NCBI GenBank assembly: GCA_045580815.1 | Contig: JAZNOL010000097.1 | Span: 1 to 33,496, forward strand | DNA from: JAZNOL01 sp045580815 | Lineage (GTDB): Bacteria > Bacillota > Clostridia > RUG12999 | Direction: 5' to 3' | DNA length: 33,496 nucleotides | Made by a program: the position numbers and the translations under genes | The notes under the pieces: model-generated | The model's input: the letters and a program-made list of their open reading frames with translations, nothing else | Told to the model about the DNA's origin: nothing | Database searches by the model: none | Shown here: positions 15,747 to 24,271 of the stretch, in pieces | Layout of the letters: each line of letters begins with the position of its first letter | How positions within the stretch are numbered: position 1 is the first letter of the stretch

Positions 15747-16748
15747 ATGGAAGAAATGCAGCCTAAAAAACGAATACTCAGCGGTGTACAACCGTCGGGG
15801 ATGATAACCCTCGGCAACTATATCGGTGCACTTCGCAACTGGGTGGAATTGCAAAATGATTACGAATGCTTTTTTATGCTTGCCAATTCTCATACAATAA
15901 CAGTTCGTCAGACAGCGGCAGATTTAAGAAAAAATACACTTTCGTTGATGTCGCTTTATCTCGCGTGCGGAATTGACCCCGAAAAAAGCCTTATATTTAT
16001 TCAGTCACAGGTTCCGGCACACGCAGAGCTTGCATGGGTTCTTAACTGTTATACACAGATGGGCGAGCTTTCAAGAATGACACAGTTCAAAGATAAATCC
16101 TCACGTCATGCAAACAATGTAAACGCAGGCTTATTCACATATCCTGTTCTTATGGCGGCAGATATTCTGCTTTATCAGAGTGATCTTGTTCCTGTGGGCA
16201 AAGACCAGACACAGCATCTTGAGCTTTGCCGTGACGTTGCAACACGTTTTAACGGTATTTATGGCGATGTATTTAAAATTCCGGACGGATATATTCCGAA
16301 AATGGGAGCAAAAATCATGAGTCTGCAAAATCCGGAATCAAAAATGTCAAAATCAGATGAAAATGTCAACTCCTTTATTTCAATGGTTGATGACAGAGAT
16401 ACAATTATCAGAAAATTCAAACGTGCGGTTACAGACAGCGATGCACGTATTGTGTTTGAAGAAGGAAAAGCAGGAATCAATAACCTCATTACAATTTACA
16501 GCGTAATAACAGGCAAAACTGTTAAAGAAACAGAAAAAGAGTTTGAAGGCAAAGGCTATGGTGACTTTAAACTTGCGGTAGGAGAGGTTGTTGCAGACCA
16601 TCTTGCACCCATTCAGGCAAAATATGAGCAGTATATGGCAGATAAAGCATACCTTGAAGAAATTTATAAAAAGGGAGCAGAGATTGCCGGCGTGGTTTCA
16701 AGACGTACACTTGGAAAGGTTTACAAAAAGGTTGGTTTTATTCAGTAA
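15747..16748 (+). CDS. trpS: Tryptophanyl-tRNA synthetase
   Basis: TrpS charges tRNA-Trp. The 333-residue class I synthetase shows GVQPSGMITLGNYIGALR (13-30), in which TLGN is the bacterial TrpRS version of HIGH, GKDQTQHLELCRDVATRFN (151-169) for tryptophan and ATP binding, and the signature KMSKS (199-203). GAAAGGAAAG upstream selects the ATG at 15747; an in-frame TTG at 15729 overlaps that site. There is only a 32-base gap after the aminotransferase, with no room for a T-box leader, so it is presumably read from an upstream promoter. Confidence 0.96.
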   Translation: MEEMQPKKRILSGVQPSGMITLGNYIGALRNWVELQNDYECFFMLANSHTITVRQTAADLRKNTLSLMSLYLACGIDPEKSLIFIQSQVPAHAELAWVLNCYTQMGELSRMTQFKDKSSRHANNVNAGLFTYPVLMAADILLYQSDLVPVGKDQTQHLELCRDVATRFNGIYGDVFKIPDGYIPKMGAKIMSLQNPESKMSKSDENVNSFISMVDDRDTIIRKFKRAVTDSDARIVFEEGKAGINNLITIYSVITGKTVKETEKEFEGKGYGDFKLAVGEVVADHLAPIQAKYEQYMADKAYLEEIYKKGAEIAGVVSRRTLGKVYKKVGFIQ

Positions 16749-16782
16749 ACAGAGGCGTTTTGTGTAAAGGAGAGTGTTTTTG

Positions 16783-17841
16783 TTGAGCACCTTGATGACA
16801 AAAGAAATAACGTGTGTGCTGATATTTGCGGTAGCGTTTATTCTGACGTTTTCCGCAACACCGTTCGTAAAAATAATTGCAGAAAAAATCGGTGCAATTG
16901 ATATCCCGAAAGATAACAGGAGAATGCATAAAACGCCGATTCCACGTATGGGCGGGCTTGCGATGTTTTACGGTTTTATAGCGGCAGTTTTGGTTTTTGT
17001 TGATTTAGACAAGCCACTTATCGGCATGATTATAGGTGCAACAATTATTGTTGCACTTGGTATTGTTGATGACCGCAAAGCTCTTAAAGCAAAACCGAAA
17101 TTTTTAATTCAAATTCTGGCGGCGGTCATTGCAGTAATGATGGGAGTTACAATTCAGTATGTAAAACTTCCGATAATAGGTACAGTGCATTTTACGGCTC
17201 CGTGGTCGCACATTCTGGCTGTTATCTGGATTGTGATAATAACAAACGCAGTTAATCTTATAGATGGACTTGACGGTCTTGCGGCAGGTGTTTCGGCAAT
17301 ATCATCATTTTCGCTGTTTCTTATTGCACTGATTTTGCCGGATTCTGCACAGATGGCAGTTATTTGTGCGGCTCTTGTAGGCTGTTGTGTGGGATTTTTG
17401 CCTTTCAACAGCAATCCCGCAAAAATATTTATGGGTGATACCGGTGCACTGTTTTTGGGATTTTCCCTTGCATGCATTTCAATATTAGGTGCATATAAAA
17501 GCTATGCACTTATATCCTTCGTTGCTCCGTTTTTAGTGCTGGGACTTCCTATTTTTGACACAACATTTGCAATTCTGCGCAGAATAATAAATCACAAACC
17601 GATTATGTCTGCCGACAGGGGACATCTTCACCACAGACTTATAGATATGGGCTTCAGTCCCAAGCAGACAGTAATTATTCTTTATTGTATCAGCTCACTT
17701 CTCGGTCTTAGTGCAATTGTAACTGCAATAAAAGGCTTGTGGAACGGTTTTACTCTTGCAATTGCAATACTTCCGATATTTGCAGCGGCAATAATTTTTG
17801 CATACAAACACAAAAAGGAGAACAATGACGATGAGCAATAA
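16783..17841 (+). CDS. tagO: Undecaprenyl-phosphate sugar-1-phosphate transferase (TagO/WecA/MraY family)
   Basis: The enzyme moves an N-acetylhexosamine-1-phosphate, probably GlcNAc-1-P, from UDP-sugar to undecaprenyl phosphate, starting a wall teichoic acid or other surface glycan. About 10-11 membrane segments are visible. The catalytic loops are present: VDDRKALKAKPKF (95-107, Asp pair D96-D97), NAVNLIDGLDGLAAG (155-169), PAKIFMGDTG (212-221) and the WecA/TagO-type basic motif HLHHRL (281-286), which separates it from MraY. The likely start is TTG 16783, 8 bases after AAAGGAGAG; GTG 16774 overlaps that site. WecB overlaps its end. Confidence 0.9.
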   Translation: MSTLMTKEITCVLIFAVAFILTFSATPFVKIIAEKIGAIDIPKDNRRMHKTPIPRMGGLAMFYGFIAAVLVFVDLDKPLIGMIIGATIIVALGIVDDRKALKAKPKFLIQILAAVIAVMMGVTIQYVKLPIIGTVHFTAPWSHILAVIWIVIITNAVNLIDGLDGLAAGVSAISSFSLFLIALILPDSAQMAVICAALVGCCVGFLPFNSNPAKIFMGDTGALFLGFSLACISILGAYKSYALISFVAPFLVLGLPIFDTTFAILRRIINHKPIMSADRGHLHHRLIDMGFSPKQTVIILYCISSLLGLSAIVTAIKGLWNGFTLAIAILPIFAAAIIFAYKHKKENNDDEQ

Positions 17842-18958
17842 ATTGAAAGTTATGACGGTGTTTGGCACAAGACCGGAAGCAATAAAAATGGCTCCACTTG
17901 TACTTGAACTCAAGAAACACAAAAATATTGAAACAATAGTGTGTCTAACAGCTCAGCATCGCGAAATGCTCGATATGGTTATGAATTTGTTTGATATAAA
18001 AGCAGATTACGATCTAAACATTATGCAACAGCGTCAGACTCTTGCCGGCATTACAACAAAAGCACTTGTAGGTCTTGAAGAGGTAATGTCAAAAGAAATG
18101 CCTGATGTTGTGCTTGTTCATGGTGATACAACAACAACATTTGCAGGTGCACTTGCGGCGTTTTATAACAAAATAAAAGTCGGTCATGTTGAGGCTGGGC
18201 TTCGTACTTATGACAAATATTCTCCGTTCCCTGAAGAAATGAACAGAAAAATAACAACATCAATTGCAGAATTTCATTTTGCTCCTACTGTTTCAAACAA
18301 AGAAAATCTGCTTCGTGAAATGATTGACGAAAGCAAAATATATATAACAGGAAATACAGTAATTGATGCTATAAAATATACGGTTAAAGAAAATTTTAAA
18401 TTCCGCCAGGATAAAATCAACTCAATTGATTTTGAAAATAAACGCGTTGTTCTTGTTACAGCTCACAGACGTGAAAATTTAGGGCAACCTCTTAAAAATA
18501 TCTGCAATGCAATTTTACGCGTAGCAAACGAATTTAAAGATACCGAATTTATTTATCCGGTGCATTTAAATCCGGCAGTTCGTGAAACTGTTTTTGATAT
18601 TCTTGGAAATCACGACAGAATACATCTCATTGACCCTGTTGATGTTGATGAAATGCATAACCTGATGAGCAGATGCTTTATGGTTATGACAGATTCCGGT
18701 GGATTACAGGAAGAAGCACCTGCGCTTGGCAAGCCGGTTCTTGTTTTGCGTAGTGAAACAGAACGCCCTGAAGCAATTGCGGCAGGTACTGCAAAACTGG
18801 CAGGCGTTGATGAAGAAGTTATATACTCAATGGCAAAAGAACTTCTTGCAAACAGCGATGAATACGAAAAAATGGCTCATGCCGCAAATCCCTATGGTGA
18901 CGGCACTGCATCAGAACAGATTGTAGCCACCCTAAAAAAAGAATTTGGGATAAAATAA
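17831..18958 (+). CDS. wecB: UDP-N-acetylglucosamine 2-epimerase (non-hydrolysing)
   Basis: This enzyme interconverts UDP-GlcNAc and UDP-ManNAc, the donor of ManNAc for teichoic-acid linkage units and capsules. The product has 375 residues from ATG 17831. Motifs are FGTRPEAIKMAPL (11-23), HGDTTTTFAGALAAFY, VGHVEAGLRTYDKYSPFPEE, ITGNTVIDA, the RRENLG loop, and TDSGGLQEEAPALGKPVLVLR, which binds UDP. ATG 17825, two codons earlier, is possible but only 4 bases from AAGGAG; 17831 has better spacing. It overlaps tagO by 11 bases, so the two steps are made together. A terminator follows. Confidence 0.94.
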   Translation: MSNKLKVMTVFGTRPEAIKMAPLVLELKKHKNIETIVCLTAQHREMLDMVMNLFDIKADYDLNIMQQRQTLAGITTKALVGLEEVMSKEMPDVVLVHGDTTTTFAGALAAFYNKIKVGHVEAGLRTYDKYSPFPEEMNRKITTSIAEFHFAPTVSNKENLLREMIDESKIYITGNTVIDAIKYTVKENFKFRQDKINSIDFENKRVVLVTAHRRENLGQPLKNICNAILRVANEFKDTEFIYPVHLNPAVRETVFDILGNHDRIHLIDPVDVDEMHNLMSRCFMVMTDSGGLQEEAPALGKPVLVLRSETERPEAIAAGTAKLAGVDEEVIYSMAKELLANSDEYEKMAHAANPYGDGTASEQIVATLKKEFGIK

Positions 18959-18965
18959 TAGGATA

Positions 18966-19007
18966 ATAGGCGAGGCGATTTTACGCCTTGCCTATACGAC
19001 GTTTTTT
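18966..19007 (+). terminator. Terminator closing the dnaX-to-wecB block
   Basis: Arms 18966-18977 and 18984-18995 form a 12-base stem with one G-U pair and a 6-base loop. A run of six T follows at 19002-19007. It starts 8 bases after the wecB stop. A weak promoter-like pair (TTGCCT 18988-18993, CATACT 19011-19016) overlaps it and is the only candidate I see for the next gene. Confidence 0.78.
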
Positions 19008-19045
19008 AAACATACTCAATTTACTGATAAACGGATGTGAAATAA

Positions 19046-20056
19046 TTGCTTAAACGATGTCATAAATGTCAAAAAGTGTATGATACACAAGAATATTTTT
19101 GCGATGATTGCGGAACTGTTCTTTATGATGAAAAAGAGCCTGAAAAAAATAAACAGACAGAAGTTCCTAAAAGTGATGTTAAAGTCGAGAAACCAAACGA
19201 AGATGTTTCGCAAAAAACACAGGAAACAGCCCGCATATCAAAAGAAAGTGATCAGCTTATAAATCAGATGACACTTTTGCGAAAATATGTTACCGGAGGA
19301 ACATTCCGTGTGTGTACGGTGATGATTATAGCTGCAGTTGCGATTGCCAGTGTTTTTGAGGCCTTTATGCAGTTTGCAACATATACAATGAACGGCGAAA
19401 AGCTTACGCTGTATATTGCATCGCACATTGCATTTACATTAGCATTAAGTGCATTTTATGCTTTACTTCCTGCAATATCAATGAACAAGCTGTCAGGAGA
19501 AGCAGAAAATTATGTTGTGGGCAATGATGGAGCATTTGTATGGAAGGCAAACAAAGCACTCACATACATAACAGCATATTTTTTGTTACAAACAGTTATT
19601 ACCGGATGTGCAGTTGGTTTTGTATTTAACGCATCGATGATATCTGTAATATCGGGAGAGCCCGGTATCGCAGTGATGCTTTCGGTTGTCGGAGTTTTTG
19701 CGGCGGCTGTTACATTGCCGTATTTCATAAGTGGGCTTGTTACTTTTTTAGTTGCAAAAGGAAATTTAAAAAAGGCGGTCCCGATTACAGGTAGTGGGGC
19801 AAAATTGTTTGGTATTTGCTTTATGGCAGTTAGTATATTATCAACAGTTATTCTTACTTTTGCAGCAATGATAATGGCTGTGGTGAAAGTTGCAGATGCA
19901 AGCTTTTTAGGTACTGCACCAATTATGAATCTGTTTTCAAAAATGAGCGGAACGTACTTGATTTATATTTTTATAATGCTTGTACGTTCGGTTTCAGATA
20001 TAGTTATTGCATCGGGATTTCTCAGTTTTATAAATAAGCTTAAAAAGGTAAAATAA
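19046..20056 (+). CDS. Zinc-ribbon polytopic membrane protein
   Basis: The 336-residue product opens with a zinc ribbon (C5-x2-C8, C19-x2-C22), then a charged linker of about 55 residues, then about six hydrophobic segments between residues 90 and 330 (for example VCTVMIIAAVAIASVFEAF and LFGICFMAVSILSTVILTF). I do not recognise the membrane domain. The start is TTG 19046, behind a weak GGATGTG; no better start lies near and the zinc ribbon begins at once. Its stop overlaps the next start codon by one base (TAATG), so the two proteins are probably made together. As first gene of a tight four-gene group it may be the membrane platform of that group (inference). Confidence 0.75.
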   Translation: MLKRCHKCQKVYDTQEYFCDDCGTVLYDEKEPEKNKQTEVPKSDVKVEKPNEDVSQKTQETARISKESDQLINQMTLLRKYVTGGTFRVCTVMIIAAVAIASVFEAFMQFATYTMNGEKLTLYIASHIAFTLALSAFYALLPAISMNKLSGEAENYVVGNDGAFVWKANKALTYITAYFLLQTVITGCAVGFVFNASMISVISGEPGIAVMLSVVGVFAAAVTLPYFISGLVTFLVAKGNLKKAVPITGSGAKLFGICFMAVSILSTVILTFAAMIMAVVKVADASFLGTAPIMNLFSKMSGTYLIYIFIMLVRSVSDIVIASGFLSFINKLKKVK

Positions 20057-20934
20057 TGAAAAAAACAAAAAAAATTTCAATTCCTGGATTAATCATAATT
20101 TTTGTAATTGCCATCGTGTCATATCTAATGACGAGTGATGAATCGTCAAAAACCACAACTGTAATTTCTTCCGATTTTGAGGTTTCTTTTATAGATGTAG
20201 GGCAGGGTGACAGTGCATTTATAACAATTCCCGGAGGGAAAAATGTTTTAATTGATGCAGGTGAGCGGGAATTTGAAGATACAGTTGTATCATACCTTAA
20301 AAGTAAAGGTGTAAAAAAGATTGACGTGGTTGTGGCAACTCATCCTCATTCAGACCATATAGGTGGAATGGAAAAGGTTGTAAAAAAGTTTGATGTCGGC
20401 GAAATTTATATGCCTAAGGCTTCTCATACATCATCTACTTACAAGAGTTTGCTTGAAACGATTAAAAATAAAGGATATAAGGTAAAGACCGCTAAAAAGG
20501 GCGTACTTATAAATTTGGGCAATGATGTAAATGCAGAGTTTCTTTCGCCTATTAATGAGAATGACGAAAATCTTAACAATATGTCGGCAGTGCTTAAACT
20601 TACATACGGCGAGGTTTCGTTTTTGTTTACGGGAGATATTGAAGCAGATGCAGAAAAAGCTATGTGCGATGCCGGACTCAATTTAAAATCAACAGTTTTA
20701 AAGATGCCGCATCACGGGTCGTCCACATCATCAACACCACGGTTTATTTCTGCGGTAAATCCTGAAATTGCGGTAATAAGTCTTGGTGAAGATAACGAAT
20801 ACGGTCATCCCCATGATAATATCGTGAAACGTTATGAGGCAAAAGGAGTAAAAATGTACCGTACAGACGAAAGTGGCACGGTGAAAATTACAACCGACGG
20901 CAAAGAATATGCAGTAGAGGTGAATGCACAGTGA
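20056..20934 (+). CDS. Exported ComEC-like metallo-beta-lactamase-fold hydrolase
   Basis: The 292-residue product has a signal anchor (about residues 10-25) and one metallo-beta-lactamase domain of the type found at the C-terminus of the DNA-uptake channel ComEC: FIDVGQGDSAF (45-55), metal motif HPHSDH (96-101), FTGDIE (191-196), PHHGSS (218-223) and a late HPH (251-253). In ComEC this domain is proposed to degrade the non-imported DNA strand; stand-alone versions are common in Firmicutes and their substrates are mostly unknown. All metal ligands expected for the fold appear present, so activity is likely. It lacks the channel domain of ComEC. Neighbouring DUF3006 is its usual partner. Confidence 0.9.
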   Translation: MKKTKKISIPGLIIIFVIAIVSYLMTSDESSKTTTVISSDFEVSFIDVGQGDSAFITIPGGKNVLIDAGEREFEDTVVSYLKSKGVKKIDVVVATHPHSDHIGGMEKVVKKFDVGEIYMPKASHTSSTYKSLLETIKNKGYKVKTAKKGVLINLGNDVNAEFLSPINENDENLNNMSAVLKLTYGEVSFLFTGDIEADAEKAMCDAGLNLKSTVLKMPHHGSSTSSTPRFISAVNPEIAVISLGEDNEYGHPHDNIVKRYEAKGVKMYRTDESGTVKITTDGKEYAVEVNAQ

Positions 20935-21122
20935 AAATAATCATTGACCGCATTGAAGAAAATATGGCAATTGCAGAATTGCCTGATAAAACAACTGTTG
21001 CAGTACCAAAAACACTTTTTGAAGATGTATGCGAGGGTGCGGTTTACGAAATAATAAAACAAGACGGTGCAATAGAAAAAAATCGGATTAAAACACTTAT
21101 GGAAAGCGTTTGGGAGGATTGA
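20931..21122 (+). CDS. DUF3006 family small protein
   Basis: This 63-residue protein starts at GTG 20931, overlapping the hydrolase stop by four bases (GTGA). The pattern MKIIIDRIEENMAIAEL, then a P-x-x-LF-E-x-V-EGA-VYEI centre, fits DUF3006, a family of small mostly beta proteins that often sits next to ComEC-like metallo-beta-lactamase genes. In some organisms the two are fused, which suggests they work together. It has no signal peptide, whereas the hydrolase is predicted to be exported, so contact between them would need an explanation. No enzymatic motif is visible. Confidence 0.8.
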   Translation: MKIIIDRIEENMAIAELPDKTTVAVPKTLFEDVCEGAVYEIIKQDGAIEKNRIKTLMESVWED

Positions 21123-21125
21123 AGT

Positions 21126-21941
21126 ATGCCTGAAATAAATGCAGAAGAAATCAAGAAAAATGCCATAAAACAGCAAAATAATAAAAAAACAGCAGGCAAT
21201 ATAGCAAATGTGTATTTTGAATACGGCGCTTATCTTAAAATCCTGCGATTTTCAAAAGCCGGCAGCATAGATGGTTCGCGAGGAATATTGTTAGGATATA
21301 AAGAGGGAGAAAGTGTGTATGTCATTGCGGCACTTGAAGCACTGTATTCCGGAGATGACGGGCTTGAATCTCCGTCATTTACAAAAGAATCCTGGGCACG
21401 CATAATTGAAGAAAAGAAAGAGTTTTATGAAAATCTTTCGGTTATAGGGCAATATGCAACTCATCCTAAAAGTGTGCCGAGCAACGACGACGAAGCAATG
21501 CAGAAAACATTTTTTAAAGAAAATGAAAACATTTTGTTTGTTTTTGACCCCATTGATAACACCGAAAGCATAAATGTTTATACAAATGGAGTTTATAAAA
21601 AATTAGATGGAATTTTCCTTTACGACAAAACCGGTGCAGAAATCGACCTTAACCTTAAAAACTCCATAACACGTACAACAGATACCGAATATGAGCACAG
21701 AATGCGTGCCTTTGACAAGTTTTCAAAGCGGCTTTCAAAATATGCATCACGTGTTGCGGTTGTAATAATCGCAATGGTTTTGTTAATTATATATATGATG
21801 TTCCAGAATATAGAAATGAAAAGAGATCTTGCACAAAAAGAAGAAAATATGCAGGCACTCAACAGACGATGTGATAATGCGGAAATGTCTGTTATAAAAT
21901 TGGAACAGGAATTGGAATTAATTAAAGAAGAAATAGAATAA
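21126..21941 (+). CDS. Membrane-anchored protein with degenerate MPN/JAMM-like domain and coiled coil
   Basis: The 271-residue product has an N-terminal domain whose pattern resembles the MPN (JAB/JAMM) fold: RGILLGY (52-58), an Ala-rich strand, a helix with W90, then VIGQYATHPKSVPSNDDE (106-123). In active JAMM peptidases this last motif is G-x-Y-H-x-H-P...S-x-x-D; here the first His is Ala (A111), the second is H113, and the upstream Glu is not evident, so if the fold is right it is probably inactive. A helix at 208-226 spans the membrane and residues 228-271 form a coiled coil, with the MPN-like part predicted inside. It is 3 bases after DUF3006. The fold call rests on pattern recognition and is moderate. 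Confidence 0.6.
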   Translation: MPEINAEEIKKNAIKQQNNKKTAGNIANVYFEYGAYLKILRFSKAGSIDGSRGILLGYKEGESVYVIAALEALYSGDDGLESPSFTKESWARIIEEKKEFYENLSVIGQYATHPKSVPSNDDEAMQKTFFKENENILFVFDPIDNTESINVYTNGVYKKLDGIFLYDKTGAEIDLNLKNSITRTTDTEYEHRMRAFDKFSKRLSKYASRVAVVIIAMVLLIIYMMFQNIEMKRDLAQKEENMQALNRRCDNAEMSVIKLEQELELIKEEIE

Positions 21942-21964
21942 ACCGTTTTTCAGGAGGGATTTGT

Positions 21965-23974
21965 TTGAAAAACGATGAAAATATAAAACTTGAAATAGAA
22001 AATCTGCGTAAAGAAATAAATCATCACAACGATTTGTATTATAACAACGACAGCCCCGAAATATCGGATTTTGATTACGATATGCTTCTGCGACGGCTGG
22101 AAACACTTGAAAAAATGTATCCGCAGTTTGATGATGAAAACTCACCAACAAAAAAAGTTGGCGGCGTTAAATCTTCAAAATTTGCACCTGTTGAGCATAG
22201 CATTCCCATGCAAAGCCTTGGTGATGTTTTTTCAAAAGACGAGCTTGAAGAATTTATCACAGGTGTTGAAGCGGTTGCAGGCGAAAATGCAGAGTTTTCC
22301 ATTGAACCCAAAATCGACGGGCTTTCCGTTTCTTTGGAATTTTCTCACGGTGTTTTTGTCCGTGGCTCAACAAGGGGAAACGGCACAGTTGGCGAGGATG
22401 TAACAGAAAATTTAAAAACCGTCAGCGGATTTCCGCAAAAATTTGACAATGCACCGGAATATTTAGAGGTGCGTGGTGAGGTTTATATGCCTCTTGATGC
22501 TTTCGCAAAGCTTAATGAACAGCAGGAGCTTGAAGAAAAACCGACCTTTGCAAACCCAAGAAATGCGGCAGCAGGTTCACTTCGTCAGCTTGACAGCAAA
22601 ATCACCGCATCAAGAGGACTTAAAGTGTTTATTTTCAACATTCAGCAGGTTCGGGGTATGGAATTTAAAACACATTTTGAATCTCTTGAGTATCTTAAAA
22701 ACTGCGGATTTGCCGTTGTTCCGGACATAAAGGTCTTAAACGGTATTGACAGCATTTTTGAGTATATGCAGAAAATCGGCGATAACCGTGGTGAGTACGA
22801 GTATGACATTGACGGAAGCGTTGCAAAATTAAATAGCCTGCAAATGCGTGAAACTCTGGGTACAACCTCAAAAACACCAAAATGGGCTATTGCATATAAA
22901 TTTCCGGCAGAAGAAAAAGAAACAACACTTGAAGATGTATTTATTCAGGTTGGCAGGACAGGCGTGCTTACTCCGGCGGCAAAACTTCAGCCGGTGAGAA
23001 TTGCCGGTACAACAGTCTCAAAAGCAACACTCCATAATATTGATAATATACTTCAAAAAGATATCCGCATAGGCGACAGAGTTATCATCAGAAAAGCAGG
23101 GGAGATAATTCCGGAAGTTGTAAAAAGCCTGCCGGAAAAACGAACAGGCGGCGAAAAGATATTTAAAATGCCCAAAACCTGCCCCGAATGTGGTGCAGAG
23201 GTTGTGCGTGTCGAGGGCGAAGCGGCTGTCAGATGTACAGGAAGCAACTGCCCCGCACAACGCATACGCAACATTATACATTTTGTGTCAAGAGATGCAA
23301 TGGATATTGAGGGTTGCGGTCCGGCTGTTATTGCACAGCTTTCACAGGCAAAACTTTTAAACGATGTCAGCGACCTTTATGCACTTACAAAAGAAGATAT
23401 TCTTTCTCTTGAAAGAAAAGGGGATAAATCAGCAGAAAATCTGCTTGCGGCAATAGAAAATTCCAAATCAAGAGGGCTTGCAAGACTTCTTTTCGGGTTA
23501 GGAATACGCCTTATCGGTGCAAGAGCCGCAAAACTTATTGCACAGCAGTTTGTAACCGCTGAAGCAGTTATGGAAGCGGAAGTTGGAGAAATAGCCGCAA
23601 TTCCGGATGTTGGCGAAAAAATGGCAGAAAGCCTTAAAAATTATTTTGATATTCCCGAAAACAGAGAGCTGCTCCGAAAACTGCAAAGCTACGGTGTGAA
23701 AACCGATGAAGATGTTGTGCAAACACAATCAAACGAACATTTTGCCGGCAAAACCTTTGTTTTAACAGGTACGCTTGAGCTTTACACACGAAGCGAGGCA
23801 ACAGAAATTATTGAAAACCTTGGTGGCAAGGTGTCCGGCAGTGTTTCTAAAAAAACCGATTATGTGCTTTACGGCGAAAACGCCGGCAGTAAGCTGGAAA
23901 AAGCAAAAGCACTTGGAATATCACTTTTAACAGAAACTGAATTTAAAAACCTTACAGGAGGGGACAATATATGA
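21965..23974 (+). CDS. ligA: NAD-dependent DNA ligase
   Basis: LigA seals nicks in replication and repair using NAD. The 669-residue protein has every domain: Ia with HHNDLYYNND (20-29), the adenylation motif EPKIDGLS (114-121, lysine K116), an OB fold, a zinc finger CPECG...C-x5-C (about 399-424), helix-hairpin-helix repeats, and a C-terminal BRCT domain (about 590-669). The start is TTG 21965, 6 bases after AGGAGGG, with no in-frame ATG nearby. The gene overlaps gatC by four bases. Confidence 0.96.
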   Translation: MKNDENIKLEIENLRKEINHHNDLYYNNDSPEISDFDYDMLLRRLETLEKMYPQFDDENSPTKKVGGVKSSKFAPVEHSIPMQSLGDVFSKDELEEFITGVEAVAGENAEFSIEPKIDGLSVSLEFSHGVFVRGSTRGNGTVGEDVTENLKTVSGFPQKFDNAPEYLEVRGEVYMPLDAFAKLNEQQELEEKPTFANPRNAAAGSLRQLDSKITASRGLKVFIFNIQQVRGMEFKTHFESLEYLKNCGFAVVPDIKVLNGIDSIFEYMQKIGDNRGEYEYDIDGSVAKLNSLQMRETLGTTSKTPKWAIAYKFPAEEKETTLEDVFIQVGRTGVLTPAAKLQPVRIAGTTVSKATLHNIDNILQKDIRIGDRVIIRKAGEIIPEVVKSLPEKRTGGEKIFKMPKTCPECGAEVVRVEGEAAVRCTGSNCPAQRIRNIIHFVSRDAMDIEGCGPAVIAQLSQAKLLNDVSDLYALTKEDILSLERKGDKSAENLLAAIENSKSRGLARLLFGLGIRLIGARAAKLIAQQFVTAEAVMEAEVGEIAAIPDVGEKMAESLKNYFDIPENRELLRKLQSYGVKTDEDVVQTQSNEHFAGKTFVLTGTLELYTRSEATEIIENLGGKVSGSVSKKTDYVLYGENAGSKLEKAKALGISLLTETEFKNLTGGDNI

Positions 23975-24258
23975 AAATAACAGAAAAAGACGTTGAATAT
24001 GTTGCAAAGCTGTCACGCCTGCACATAACAGACGAGCAAAAAGAAAAACTTACCGGTGATATGGCGGCAATTATTGGCTTTGCCGACAAGCTTTCGCAAA
24101 TTGATACCGGCGACAGCGAGCCTCAGGCACACGCAATTGTAGTTGAAAATGTATTCAGAAGTGATGAAATAAAACCGTCTTACAAACGTGACGAAATACT
24201 TAAAAATGCTCCGGATAAGCAGGCTGGTTGTTTTGCTGTTCCGCGTATTGTAGAATAA
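23971..24258 (+). CDS. gatC: Asp/Glu-tRNA amidotransferase subunit C
   Basis: GatC is the small scaffold joining GatA and GatB in the enzyme that converts mischarged Glu-tRNA-Gln and Asp-tRNA-Asn to the correct products. The 95-residue length is standard, with the family's V-x-YVAKLSRL start (about 7-15), the IDT-G-D-S-EPQ turn, the R-S-DE sequence and the final F-x-VPRIVE. It overlaps the ligA stop (ATGA) behind AGGAGGGG. Gene order ligA-gatC-gatA-gatB is common in Firmicutes. Confidence 0.95.
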   Translation: MKITEKDVEYVAKLSRLHITDEQKEKLTGDMAAIIGFADKLSQIDTGDSEPQAHAIVVENVFRSDEIKPSYKRDEILKNAPDKQAGCFAVPRIVE

Positions 24259-24271
24259 GCGAGGTGTAAAA

